Source of the DNA: a bacterium
GTDB lineage: Bacteria > Elusimicrobiota > Elusimicrobia > UBA1565 > UBA9628
Direction: 5' to 3'
Assembly: GCA_021790955.1 (NCBI GenBank)
Contig: JAJYFI010000126.1
Coordinates: 1-5,514 of the forward strand
DNA length: 5,514 nucleotides
In this document: piece by piece, positions 1-5,514 of the stretch
Numbering within the stretch: the first letter of the stretch is position 1
Layout of the letters: the number at the start of each line of letters is the position of its first letter
Notes under the pieces: model-generated
Told to the model about the DNA's origin: nothing
Databases searched by the model: none
What the model saw: the letters and a program-made list of their open reading frames with translations, nothing else
Made by a program: the position numbers and the translations under genes

Positions 1-638
1 TGGAGGAGCAGGGCGCCGACGGACTGCATCGCCTGCGTCCCGTTCAACAAGGAGAGGCCTTCCTTGGCCTCGAGCGCGAAGGGCTTGAGGCCGAGCCGCG
101 CGAGCAGGGAAGCCGCGGGAACGCGGCGTCCCTGCTCGAGGGCGTCTCCCTCGCCCAGCGCCAGCAGAGCCAAATGCGCGAGCGGGGCCAGATCGCCGCT
201 CGCCCCCACGGAGCCCCGGCTCGGGATCACGGGGGCGGCGCCCGAGTTGAGGATGTCGGCCAAGCGCAAGACGAGCTCGGGGCGCACGCCTGAACGGCCC
301 CTCGCGAGTTCGTTGGCGCGCAGGAAGAGAATGCCTCGAGCCTCCGCCTCGCTTAAGGGATCGCCCACCCCGCAGGCATGGCTGAGAACGAGGTTCCTCT
401 GAAGCTTGAGGAGGTCCTTGGGGGAAATGCGCTTGGACGCCAGATCGCCGAACCCCGTATTGACGCCGTAGATCGGGCCCCGGGAGGCCGCCGCGAGGAG
501 CCTGGAGCGGCTCTGGGCGACGCGGCGAGACGCCGCGCGGCCGAAGGAGACGAGCCGCGATCCTGAGGCGACCTGGAGGAAGGCCGCGAGATCGACGCGG
601 CCGCCAAGCGCGAAGGGCGCCGTCTTGCCGGAGGGCAC
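1..638 (-). CDS. hutH: Histidine ammonia-lyase family protein (partial, N-terminal 212 residues)
   Basis: This is a MIO-dependent aromatic amino acid ammonia-lyase, most likely histidine ammonia-lyase, which removes ammonia from L-histidine to give urocanate in the cytoplasm. The visible part has YGVNTGFG (residues 57-64), LSHACG (85-90), RGSVGASGDLAPLAHL (141-156) and LLNGTQ (197-202). A146-S147-G148 would cyclise to the MIO group. Y57, H87, S147 and N199 match Y53, H83, S143 and N195 of the Pseudomonas putida enzyme at a constant offset of four. The family is about 500-510 residues long, so roughly 300 residues, including the later catalytic Arg and Glu, lie beyond the left edge. The start is GTG at 638, the only start codon near this position in the frame; it lies 4 bases after the thiolase stop and has no clear Shine-Dalgarno, so translation is probably coupled. 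Specificity is not certain: the Ser-His pair is typical of HutH but also occurs in some bacterial tyrosine ammonia-lyases. The usual aromatic residue in the G-x-SGVR motif is Arg115 here. Confidence 0.92.
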   Translation of the reverse strand, partial: MPSGKTAPFALGGRVDLAAFLQVASGSRLVSFGRAASRRVAQSRSRLLAAASRGPIYGVNTGFGDLASKRISPKDLLKLQRNLVLSHACGVGDPLSEAEARGILFLRANELARGRSGVRPELVLRLADILNSGAAPVIPSRGSVGASGDLAPLAHLALLALGEGDALEQGRRVPAASLLARLGLKPFALEAKEGLSLLNGTQAMQSVGALLL

Positions 639-642
639 CGGC

Positions 643-1788
643 TTAAACGGTCTCGACGGCGACGGCGACGGCCTCTCCGCCGCCCAAACAGATGGCGGCG
701 ATCCCTCGCTTGAGCCCCCGGCGCCGAAGCGCGTGGACGAGGGTCGCGAGAATCCTGGCTCCGCTGGCGCCCAGGGGATGCCCCAGGGCGACCGCGCCGC
801 CGTTGACGTTGACCTTCTCGCGGGGGAGGCCGGCGAGCTTCATGACGGCGAGAGAGACGACGCTGAAGGCCTCGTTGACTTCGAAAAGATCGACGTCCGA
901 TGGCTTCCAGGGGATCTGCTTCAAGAGCTTCTCGATCGCCCCCGCGGGGGCCGTCGTGAACCATTGCGGCTCTTGGGAGTGGGTGGCCCAGCCGGCGATC
1001 CGCGCGAGGGGCTTTCTGCCCGCCGCTCCGGAGGAGCTCGCGAGGACGAGGGCCGCCGCTCCGTCGTTGAGCTTGGAGGCGTTCGCGGCGGTGATCGTCC
1101 CGTTGGCTTTGAAGGCCGCCTTGAGCTTGGGAATCTTCTCGAACTTGACGCGGCCGGGCTCCTCGTCGGCGGCGATCCCGTCGACCGAGACCATCTCGTC
1201 GGCGAAGGCGCCGGATTTCTGGGCCTCGATCGCGCGCCGATAGGAGGACTCGGCGAAGGCGTCCTGGTCCTGGCGGGATAGGGAGTGCTTCTCGGCGCAC
1301 ATTTCGCCGCAGTCGCCCATATGGACGCGGGAGTAGGCGTCGAGGAGGCCGTCGTTGAGGATCGAGTCGATGAGGACGGCGTTGCCGTAGCGGTAGCCGG
1401 AGCGCGCCTTGTCGAGGATGAAGGGGGCCTTGGACATCGACTCCATGCCGCCGGCGGCGGCGAAGCTCTCTTCTCCCAGGCGAATCGATTGGGCGGCCAT
1501 CATGACGGCCTTGAGGCCCGAGCCGCACACCTTGTTGACCGTGGTCGCCCCGACATCGGGGGGGATGCCGGCCAAGATCGCCGCCTGCCGGCCGGGAGCC
1601 TGGCCGATGCCGGCCGAAATGACGTTGCCCATCACCACCTCGCCCAAATCGGATCCCTTCACCTGGGCTTTGGCGAGGGCGTCGACCAGCGCCTTGGCGC
1701 CGAGCTGGGGCGCGGCGTAGGAGGAAAGCATGCCGTTGAGGGCGCCGATGGGGGTGCGGGATGCCGACAAGATGAACACGTCGTTCAT
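643..1788 (-). CDS. Acetyl-CoA C-acetyltransferase (thiolase)
   Basis: This cytoplasmic thiolase of 381 residues is expected to condense two acetyl-CoA into acetoacetyl-CoA, or to run the reverse cleavage. The catalytic set is complete: nucleophile Cys88 in VNKVCGSG, Asn305 in EVNEAFS, His337 in ALGHPLGASG, and Cys367 in ICLGGGEA near the C-terminus. Met157 in HMG, the residue that marks short-chain acetoacetyl-CoA thiolases such as the Zoogloea enzyme, is also present, which favours the biosynthetic or short-chain type over a long-chain FadA. The protein is about 10 residues shorter than the usual 390-395. The loss lies in the loop region around residues 199-230, a known variant form rather than damage. 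The ATG at 1788 is preceded by AAGGAG at 1799-1804, so the start is firm. It is the first gene after the dyad-containing junction and is followed after 4 bases by the HutH-family lyase. I cannot tell atoB, phaA and thlA apart from sequence alone, so no symbol is given. Confidence 0.95.
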   Translation of the reverse strand: MNDVFILSASRTPIGALNGMLSSYAAPQLGAKALVDALAKAQVKGSDLGEVVMGNVISAGIGQAPGRQAAILAGIPPDVGATTVNKVCGSGLKAVMMAAQSIRLGEESFAAAGGMESMSKAPFILDKARSGYRYGNAVLIDSILNDGLLDAYSRVHMGDCGEMCAEKHSLSRQDQDAFAESSYRRAIEAQKSGAFADEMVSVDGIAADEEPGRVKFEKIPKLKAAFKANGTITAANASKLNDGAAALVLASSSGAAGRKPLARIAGWATHSQEPQWFTTAPAGAIEKLLKQIPWKPSDVDLFEVNEAFSVVSLAVMKLAGLPREKVNVNGGAVALGHPLGASGARILATLVHALRRRGLKRGIAAICLGGGEAVAVAVETV

Positions 1789-1798
1789 AATGGAAGTT

Positions 1799-1804
1799 CT
1801 CCTT
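1799..1804 (-). promoter_or_regulatory. Shine-Dalgarno of the thiolase gene
   Basis: AAGGAG read on the minus strand, 10 bases before the ATG at 1788. It is the only strong ribosome-binding site in the window. The other genes depend on close spacing or overlap, which suggests that translation initiates independently here. Confidence 0.8.
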
Positions 1805-1814
1805 GGTTTCCGAT

Positions 1815-1842
1815 GGGGTCAGGTCTTTCCTGGCCTGACCCC
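1815..1842. repeat. Inverted repeat, 9-bp perfect stem with 10-base loop
   Basis: GGGGTCAGG (1815-1823) and CCTGACCCC (1834-1842) are perfect reverse complements separated by ten bases. The structure starts one base after the tandem TAA stops of the DUF3307 gene and ends 10 bases before the thiolase Shine-Dalgarno. No T-run follows the stem on the minus strand, so it is not a standard intrinsic terminator. Alternatives are a REP-like element, an RNA hairpin that protects or separates upstream and downstream transcripts, or an operator. From memory, arms of this GGGGTCAGG type occur as dispersed repeats in some bacterial genomes near RAYT (REP-associated Y1) transposases, but this has not been verified and none is visible here. 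Confidence 0.75.
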
Positions 1843-1843
1843 G

Positions 1844-1859
1844 TTATTATGCGTAATAA
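1844..1859. repeat. AT-rich dyad over the DUF3307 stop codons
   Basis: TTATTA (1844-1849) and TAATAA (1854-1859) form a perfect 6-bp inverted repeat around a 4-base centre. It covers the last codons and both in-frame TAA codons of the DUF3307 gene and abuts the GC-rich inverted repeat. Part of the symmetry follows from the two stop codons, so its meaning is uncertain. The base composition is strikingly unlike its surroundings. Confidence 0.45.
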
Positions 1860-2569
1860 ACCGTTCGTGCCGCGAGTCCGAAGAGCACCGCCAGAACGGC
1901 GCCCAGCGCAAAACCAAGCCTCGAATACCCGACCAGCCCTTTATGGCGCGTCGCGGCCATCGCCGCCAGGAAGCCGGGGACGAGAACGAAGGCGAGGGCC
2001 GCGGGGGCGAGGCAGGCCAGGACCAGAAGCAGCCGCTCGGCGATCACGAAGTATTTCTCCGAGGGCTTGGGGAAGGGGGTTCCGAAGAGGTCCTTCTCGA
2101 TGAAATAGACGAGGACCACGCTCGTGTGAGTCGCAAGGACGAGCAGGCAGCCCAACACGGGCCATTTCTCCGGGAAGAGGCCCTGCCACCCCGGCTGCCA
2201 GCGGGCGACGATCTGGTAGGGCGTCAGGAGGAAGATGGAGGTCAAGTGGACGAGCTGATCCCAAAGGAAATAGAGCGTGTTGTCGGGCGTGTGGAGCTTG
2301 AAGATCGTGAAGACCCGCCATTCATCCTCGATGAAGTGAACGACGAAGATCGCCAGGATGCATTCCCAGCCGGCCAGGGAGAAGCGGCCCGCCTTGATCC
2401 AGGTGTCGCGCAGGTAGGGATAGGTCAGGGCGGCGTAGACGACGGGGTGCATGGCGCAGTGCAAGAGCATCCCCCAGAAATTGCTGCGCTTCCACCGGTT
2501 GACGAAATCGGCCTGGAAGGTGAAGTCGGCCAGGAGGTGTCCGAAGCAAAGCCGCCAAAAAATCAGCAT
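1847..2569 (-). CDS. DUF3307 family membrane protein
   Basis: This is a 240-residue integral membrane protein of the DUF3307 family, whose function is unknown. The family signature is clear at the N-terminus: HLLADFTFQADF (residues 11-22) followed by Lys27. Further conserved polar groups lie in or next to hydrophobic segments: His37 and His41, the HFIED group (78-82), and DQLVHL (104-109). About five to six hydrophobic stretches are visible, near residues 35-52, 68-82, 100-118, 138-157, 178-205 and 214-235. The recurring His/Asp/Glu pairs at membrane borders look like a possible metal or active site, but this is inference. The ATG at 2569 lies 8 bases after the cyclase stop, with a weak AAGGG at 2575-2579. 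Together these suggest translational coupling and membership in the cyclase operon. The gene ends in two consecutive in-frame TAA codons. Confidence 0.85.
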   Translation of the reverse strand: MLIFWRLCFGHLLADFTFQADFVNRWKRSNFWGMLLHCAMHPVVYAALTYPYLRDTWIKAGRFSLAGWECILAIFVVHFIEDEWRVFTIFKLHTPDNTLYFLWDQLVHLTSIFLLTPYQIVARWQPGWQGLFPEKWPVLGCLLVLATHTSVVLVYFIEKDLFGTPFPKPSEKYFVIAERLLLVLACLAPAALAFVLVPGFLAAMAATRHKGLVGYSRLGFALGAVLAVLFGLAARTVYYA

Positions 2570-2574
2570 GAGGG

Positions 2575-2579
2575 CCCTT
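2575..2579 (-). promoter_or_regulatory. Weak Shine-Dalgarno of the DUF3307 gene
   Basis: AAGGG on the minus strand, overlapping the cyclase TAA stop and only 5 bases from the ATG at 2569. The spacing is short, so reinitiation by ribosomes ending the cyclase is likely to contribute. Confidence 0.4.
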
Positions 2580-4719
2580 ATTTCGCGATCAGGTTGAAGA
2601 CGTCCTCTTCCGACGGCGTCGGGGGATGGGAGAGATGGTCGCGGCAGGTCTCGGCGTAGAGACGGGAGGGGCCGTCGCCGGGGATGAGGCGCTCGACTTC
2701 CTCGAAGACCGCCGCCGCCTTCTCGTAGCGGCCCTCGCTAAAGAGCGCGAGCGCCCCTTCGTAGACCGGAAGCGCTTTGCGCCAGGCCGCGGGAAGGGAG
2801 CCGGCCTTCGCCAGGGGCTCGTAGACCGCGACGGGCGTCTCCTTGCCCACGACCCGCACCCGCCCGATTTTGCGCCCGGCGACGGCGCCCGCGGTTGGAA
2901 GGAAGGCGGATTCGCTCGCCAGGATCTTCGTCCCGAAGAATTTGTTGGCGCCCTCGAGTCTCGACGCGAGATTGACCTCGTCGCCGATCGTCGTGTACTG
3001 CATCTTGCGCTCGCTGCCCGTGAGGCCCACCGTCACCACGCCGGAGCTCAGCCCGATGCGGATGGACGGGGCCTCGGGGAGGTCCTGGTCCAAATGCTCG
3101 TTGAGCCGCTTGACCGTCTCATGGCACTCGATGGCGGCGAGGCAGGCGTTCGTCTGGTGCTCCTTGAGGTTCAAGGGCGCGTTCCAGAAGGCCATCACGC
3201 AGTCCCCGATGTACTTGTCGACGGCTCCTTGGCGGTCGAAAATAACCTGGCTGAAAGCCGAAAGATAGCGGTTGAGGAAGCGCACGAGCGCCTCGGGATC
3301 CATCTTCTCGGAGATGGCGGTGAAATGGGCGATGTCGAGGAAGAGGATCGTCATCTCGCGCTTCTCGCCTCCCAGCCGCACCTTGCTGGGGTCCTTGGCG
3401 AGCTCGGCGACGACGGCGGGGGAGACGAACTGGCCGAAGAGGCTCGTGATGTATCTCCTCTCGCGGCTTTCCGCGAAGACCCGGTAGGACAGCTGGACGA
3501 AGAAGGCGGAGGAGAGGGCGAAGAGGGGGGCGATGAAATCGACGCGATAGCCGCGCACGAAAGCCGCCCAGGCGACGGCGGACCATCCGCCGAAGGCGGC
3601 CGCGGCCGCGGCCGAGCTCGCCAAGGGATCAAACTTCATGAGCAGCCATGAAAGCCAGATCAGGGCGATCCCCGCGGCGCAAGAGAGGGCGGCGGCGGCG
3701 ACGACCCCGGCGGGAGACCAGGGCTTGAGGAAATCCCCGTGCAGGATATTGTCGGCGATATTGGCGTTGAGGTAGACGCCGGGGGTGAGGTCCCCGAACG
3801 GCGAAGGGTAATGGTCGTAATACCCGGTGCTCGTCGAGCCGAGAAAAACGAGGGCGCCCTTGAGAGAGCGTTTCTCGTCGGCCGAAAGCCGGCCCGTCAG
3901 GATGTCGAGGTAGGAGACGACGCGATACGGGGAGGGAATCGGCGGCAGAAGGGCTCTCTGCGCCGGCGGCCAGCCGGGATGGCTTGGCCAATTGACCCAG
4001 GGCCGGAAATTGACGCGCAGGGGCTGAAGGGCCTCTCCCGACGAGAAGTTGAACCGTCCGCGCAGCTCGGCGAGGGAATTTCCGGCGAAGCTGGCCGCCG
4101 AGGCGGTCGGGAAGGAGGGGGCGGGAGGCGTTTGGTCCTTGGGATTGGGGATCTCGGGAGCGAACAGCAGCGCCTTGCGAGGATGGCCGTCGGCGCTCAA
4201 GCCGTCCAGGAGGTTGGGATAGCCGAGGTATTCCGAGGCTTTCCCAAGGCCCGGAATCGGCGGCTCTATCTGCCGCAAGCGGAGGCGCGCGCCGCCGATC
4301 TTTTTGGCGAGGACTCTTTTGATGAGGAACTGGTGGACGACGCGGTCGTAGCGCTTGGTGGCGGCGATGAGAACCGGGTCGCCGGGCATGGGGTCGACGA
4401 AAAACATGTCGAAAGCGGCCGTCCGGGAGCCGAGGGCCTTGAGGTCGTCGAGGACTTGGGCGTGCAGCTTGCGGGGCAGCGGGAAGCCGTACTTTTGGAG
4501 CGTGTCGTCGTCCATGGCGGCGATGACGATGCGCGGATCGCCGGCCGGCAGCGCCCGGCCCCGCCAGTAAAAAAGGCGGTCCTGGAGTTTTTCCTCCAGC
4601 CGGAAGAAAATATGCGGCGGCGCAAAATAAAAGAAGGCGAAGGCCAGGCTGTAGAGGACGGAGAACCAGAAGGGGAATCGCGCCCGGTTTTTCTTGGAGG
4701 CCGAAGGGGCGTCCGGCAT
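2578..4719 (-). CDS. CHASE2-domain class III adenylate cyclase
   Basis: This is a 713-residue membrane sensor that should make cAMP from ATP in the cytoplasm in response to an extracytoplasmic cue. The layout is: basic N-terminus; TM helix about 15-35; CHASE2 sensor domain about 40-332, with IVIAAMDDDTL, LKALGSRTAAFDMFF and the closing PFGDLTPGVYLNANIADNIL; three TM helices about 335-360, 365-388 and 393-415; catalytic domain about 450-635; TPR-like tail about 645-695. Metal-binding Asp462 and Asp506 are 44 residues apart, as in Rv1625c. Lys502 in KYIGD, Asn583 and Arg587 in GDEVNLASR are present, so the site looks active. The second substrate-selecting position is Thr576 instead of Asp, as in class IIIb cyclases such as CyaC, favouring ATP. 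The usual RG in the DIRGFT motif is AH here (DIAHFT). The start is ATG at 4719, which shares one base with the HEAT gene's TGA stop and sits before a short basic leader and TM1. A longer open frame upstream is a GC-rich artefact. Confidence 0.93.
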   Translation of the reverse strand: MPDAPSASKKNRARFPFWFSVLYSLAFAFFYFAPPHIFFRLEEKLQDRLFYWRGRALPAGDPRIVIAAMDDDTLQKYGFPLPRKLHAQVLDDLKALGSRTAAFDMFFVDPMPGDPVLIAATKRYDRVVHQFLIKRVLAKKIGGARLRLRQIEPPIPGLGKASEYLGYPNLLDGLSADGHPRKALLFAPEIPNPKDQTPPAPSFPTASAASFAGNSLAELRGRFNFSSGEALQPLRVNFRPWVNWPSHPGWPPAQRALLPPIPSPYRVVSYLDILTGRLSADEKRSLKGALVFLGSTSTGYYDHYPSPFGDLTPGVYLNANIADNILHGDFLKPWSPAGVVAAAALSCAAGIALIWLSWLLMKFDPLASSAAAAAAFGGWSAVAWAAFVRGYRVDFIAPLFALSSAFFVQLSYRVFAESRERRYITSLFGQFVSPAVVAELAKDPSKVRLGGEKREMTILFLDIAHFTAISEKMDPEALVRFLNRYLSAFSQVIFDRQGAVDKYIGDCVMAFWNAPLNLKEHQTNACLAAIECHETVKRLNEHLDQDLPEAPSIRIGLSSGVVTVGLTGSERKMQYTTIGDEVNLASRLEGANKFFGTKILASESAFLPTAGAVAGRKIGRVRVVGKETPVAVYEPLAKAGSLPAAWRKALPVYEGALALFSEGRYEKAAAVFEEVERLIPGDGPSRLYAETCRDHLSHPPTPSEEDVFNLIAK

Positions 4720-5438
4720 CAAGGGGTCGGCGCGGCGGCTTTGGCTTGAAGGCTTCGGAGCGCCGCCTGGATGGCCCGGCGGGCCGCGGGGTCTTTTTCG
4801 GATCGGGAGGCGGATTGGAGGAGGCCCGCGTCCCCGGGAGTCCCGTCGAGAGCAAGCGCGTCGGCGGCCCGCATGCGGACCCACGGCGCCCGGCCGTCCC
4901 GGAGCAAGGCGCGGGCGACGGGAAGCGCCGAGGCGTCTCCCAAGCCCGCGAGCGCGACGGCGGCTTCCACGCGCACGCCTTGGCTGGAGCTTTGGAGCGC
5001 GGCCTTCAGCGGCCCGATGGCGGCGCTTGATCCGATGCGGCCGAGGGCCGCGGCCGCGGCCCGGGCGGTCGCGACGTCGGGGCTTTGGAGGAGAGAGACG
5101 AGATGGCTCGCGGCGGACCGGTCCTTGAGGAGGCCCAGCGCCTGGATGCTGGCGAGCCTGACGGCCGGGCTCTTGTCTTGGAGGGCTTTGACGAGAGACG
5201 GACCGGCCGCGATTCGGCCCAGAATGCCGAGCCCTGAAGCCGCGGCGGCCCGCACTTGAGCGTCGCGGTCCGAGAGCAAACGCGTCAGCGGCGAAAGGGC
5301 CTGCGGGGATCGGGTGGCGCCCAAGTCGACGGCCCCCTGGCGGCGAACCACGGCGCTGGAGCTTTGAGCTTCGGAAAGGGCCCGGGCGATTGAGGAAGAC
5401 GGCGAGGGCGCTTGCGCCCAGGCGCCGGCGGCGATCAA
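4719..5438 (-). CDS. HEAT-repeat protein, probably exported; start uncertain
   Basis: This is an alpha-solenoid protein with about six and a half HEAT-like repeats of the PBS-lyase type. The repeat unit is 31 residues, as shown by QVRAAAASGLG, AVRLASIQALG, TARAAAAALG and GVRVEAAVALAG recurring at that spacing. With a TTG start at 5438 the product is 239 residues and the repeats span about 28-232. Such proteins usually act as scaffolds or protein-binding surfaces; there is no catalytic motif. The segment FAALLLIAAGAWA just before a possible AWA/QA cleavage site looks like the hydrophobic core of a signal peptide, but the TTG at 5438 keeps only its end, and the alternative TTG at 5483 lies inside the tRNA-Leu gene. 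Neither start has a clear ribosome-binding site and neither gives a basic n-region. The TGA overlaps the ATG of the cyclase by one base (TGATG), so the two are translationally coupled, and a periplasmic partner role for the CHASE2 sensor is possible. Confidence 0.75.
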   Translation of the reverse strand: MIAAGAWAQAPSPSSSIARALSEAQSSSAVVRRQGAVDLGATRSPQALSPLTRLLSDRDAQVRAAAASGLGILGRIAAGPSLVKALQDKSPAVRLASIQALGLLKDRSAASHLVSLLQSPDVATARAAAAALGRIGSSAAIGPLKAALQSSSQGVRVEAAVALAGLGDASALPVARALLRDGRAPWVRMRAADALALDGTPGDAGLLQSASRSEKDPAARRAIQAALRSLQAKAAAPTP

Positions 5439-5456
5439 GAGGAGCGCGGCGAAGCT

Positions 5457-5514
5457 TGGGCAAGGGGGGACTTGAACCCCCAAGGCCTTGCGGCCACACG
5501 GTCCTGAGCCGTGC
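5457..5514 (-). tRNA. tRNA-Leu(CAG), 3' part, 5' end beyond the window
   Basis: The minus strand folds as the 3' portion of a class II tRNA. Anticodon stem CACGG/CCGTG (5509-5513 with 5497-5501) encloses loop CTCAGGA with anticodon CAG at 5504-5506, which reads CUG leucine codons. A long variable arm (5482-5496) has the stem GGCC/GGCC around GCAA. The T arm GGGGG-TTCAAGT-CCCCC occupies 5465-5481, and the 3' acceptor strand CTTGCCC lies at 5458-5464 with discriminator A at 5457. The long variable arm and A73 both agree with leucine. CCA is not encoded, since AGC follows. The D arm and 5' acceptor strand, predicted to be GGGCAAG, lie past the right edge. Confidence 0.92.

Noticed and set aside
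655..672. Triple GACGGC tandem repeat
   Set aside because: It encodes the Ala-Val-Ala-Val strand at the normal C-terminus of thiolases, so codon bias on a family sequence explains it.
353..1528. Long minus-strand open frame overlapping the thiolase and HutH genes
   Set aside because: Its translation is Arg-rich and matches no family, while the thiolase and HutH frames carry complete catalytic motifs.
1815..1842. Intrinsic terminator at the end of the DUF3307 gene
   Set aside because: The stem is good, but no T-run follows it on the minus strand or the plus strand, so it is reported as an inverted repeat only.
1846..1851. CATAAT as a -10 promoter element for the thiolase gene
   Set aside because: It matches five of six bases of TATAAT, but the position 17 bases upstream reads CGCGGC, with no -35 likeness. 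The AT richness is explained by the stop codons and the dyad.
3597..3614. GGCCGC-rich palindromic run
   Set aside because: It encodes a poly-Ala stretch in a cyclase TM helix (about residues 369-375) and has no features of a mobile or regulatory site.
1285..4749. Several long plus-strand open frames opposite the thiolase, DUF3307 and cyclase genes
   Set aside because: They are antisense shadows caused by high GC, with low-complexity Gly/Glu/Arg-rich products and no recognisable domain.
4720..5499. N-terminal extension of the cyclase to about 973 residues through an open frame across the HEAT gene
   Set aside because: The extension is an Arg/Pro/Gly-rich, low-complexity translation typical of the wrong frame in GC-rich DNA. 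The HEAT frame over the same DNA shows clear 31-residue repeats, and the ATG at 4719 precedes a proper basic leader and TM helix.

Overview
The window is a compact, GC-rich stretch of a bacterial chromosome in which every supported gene lies on the minus strand, so transcription runs from the right edge to the left. The genes encode a protein with what looks like a damaged export signal, a sensor cyclase with a CHASE2 domain, a multi-pass membrane protein and two enzymes of central catabolism. This fits a Gram-negative or other diderm heterotroph. High GC, very tight gene packing and the families present would suit an uncultivated lineage such as a deltaproteobacterial or Elusimicrobiota-like group, but no marker gene here fixes the taxonomy and this is a guess.

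Right part (about 5514 to 1847). The 3' two thirds of a tRNA-Leu with anticodon CAG sits at the right edge. A HEAT-repeat protein follows, and its hydrophobic signal-like segment begins almost exactly where the tRNA ends. Its TGA stop overlaps the ATG of a 713-residue class III adenylate cyclase with an N-terminal CHASE2 sensor domain and a C-terminal TPR-like tail. Eight bases later comes a 240-residue DUF3307 membrane protein. The 1-base overlap and the 8-base gap mark these three genes as one transcription unit, plausibly a membrane signalling module whose roles beyond the cyclase are unknown.

Junction (1789 to 1846, only 58 bases). The DUF3307 gene ends in tandem TAA codons inside an AT-rich dyad (1844-1859). 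Directly next to it is a 9-bp perfect GC-rich inverted repeat (1815-1842), and then a good ribosome-binding site for the next gene.

Left part (1788 to 1). An acetyl-CoA acetyltransferase-type thiolase of 381 residues with all catalytic residues present is followed after 4 bases by a HutH-family aromatic amino acid ammonia-lyase, which starts at GTG and runs off the left edge. The two probably act in a shared amino acid or acyl-CoA catabolic route. There is no gene-free stretch longer than about 60 bases. I see no CRISPR array, insertion sequence or phage gene.
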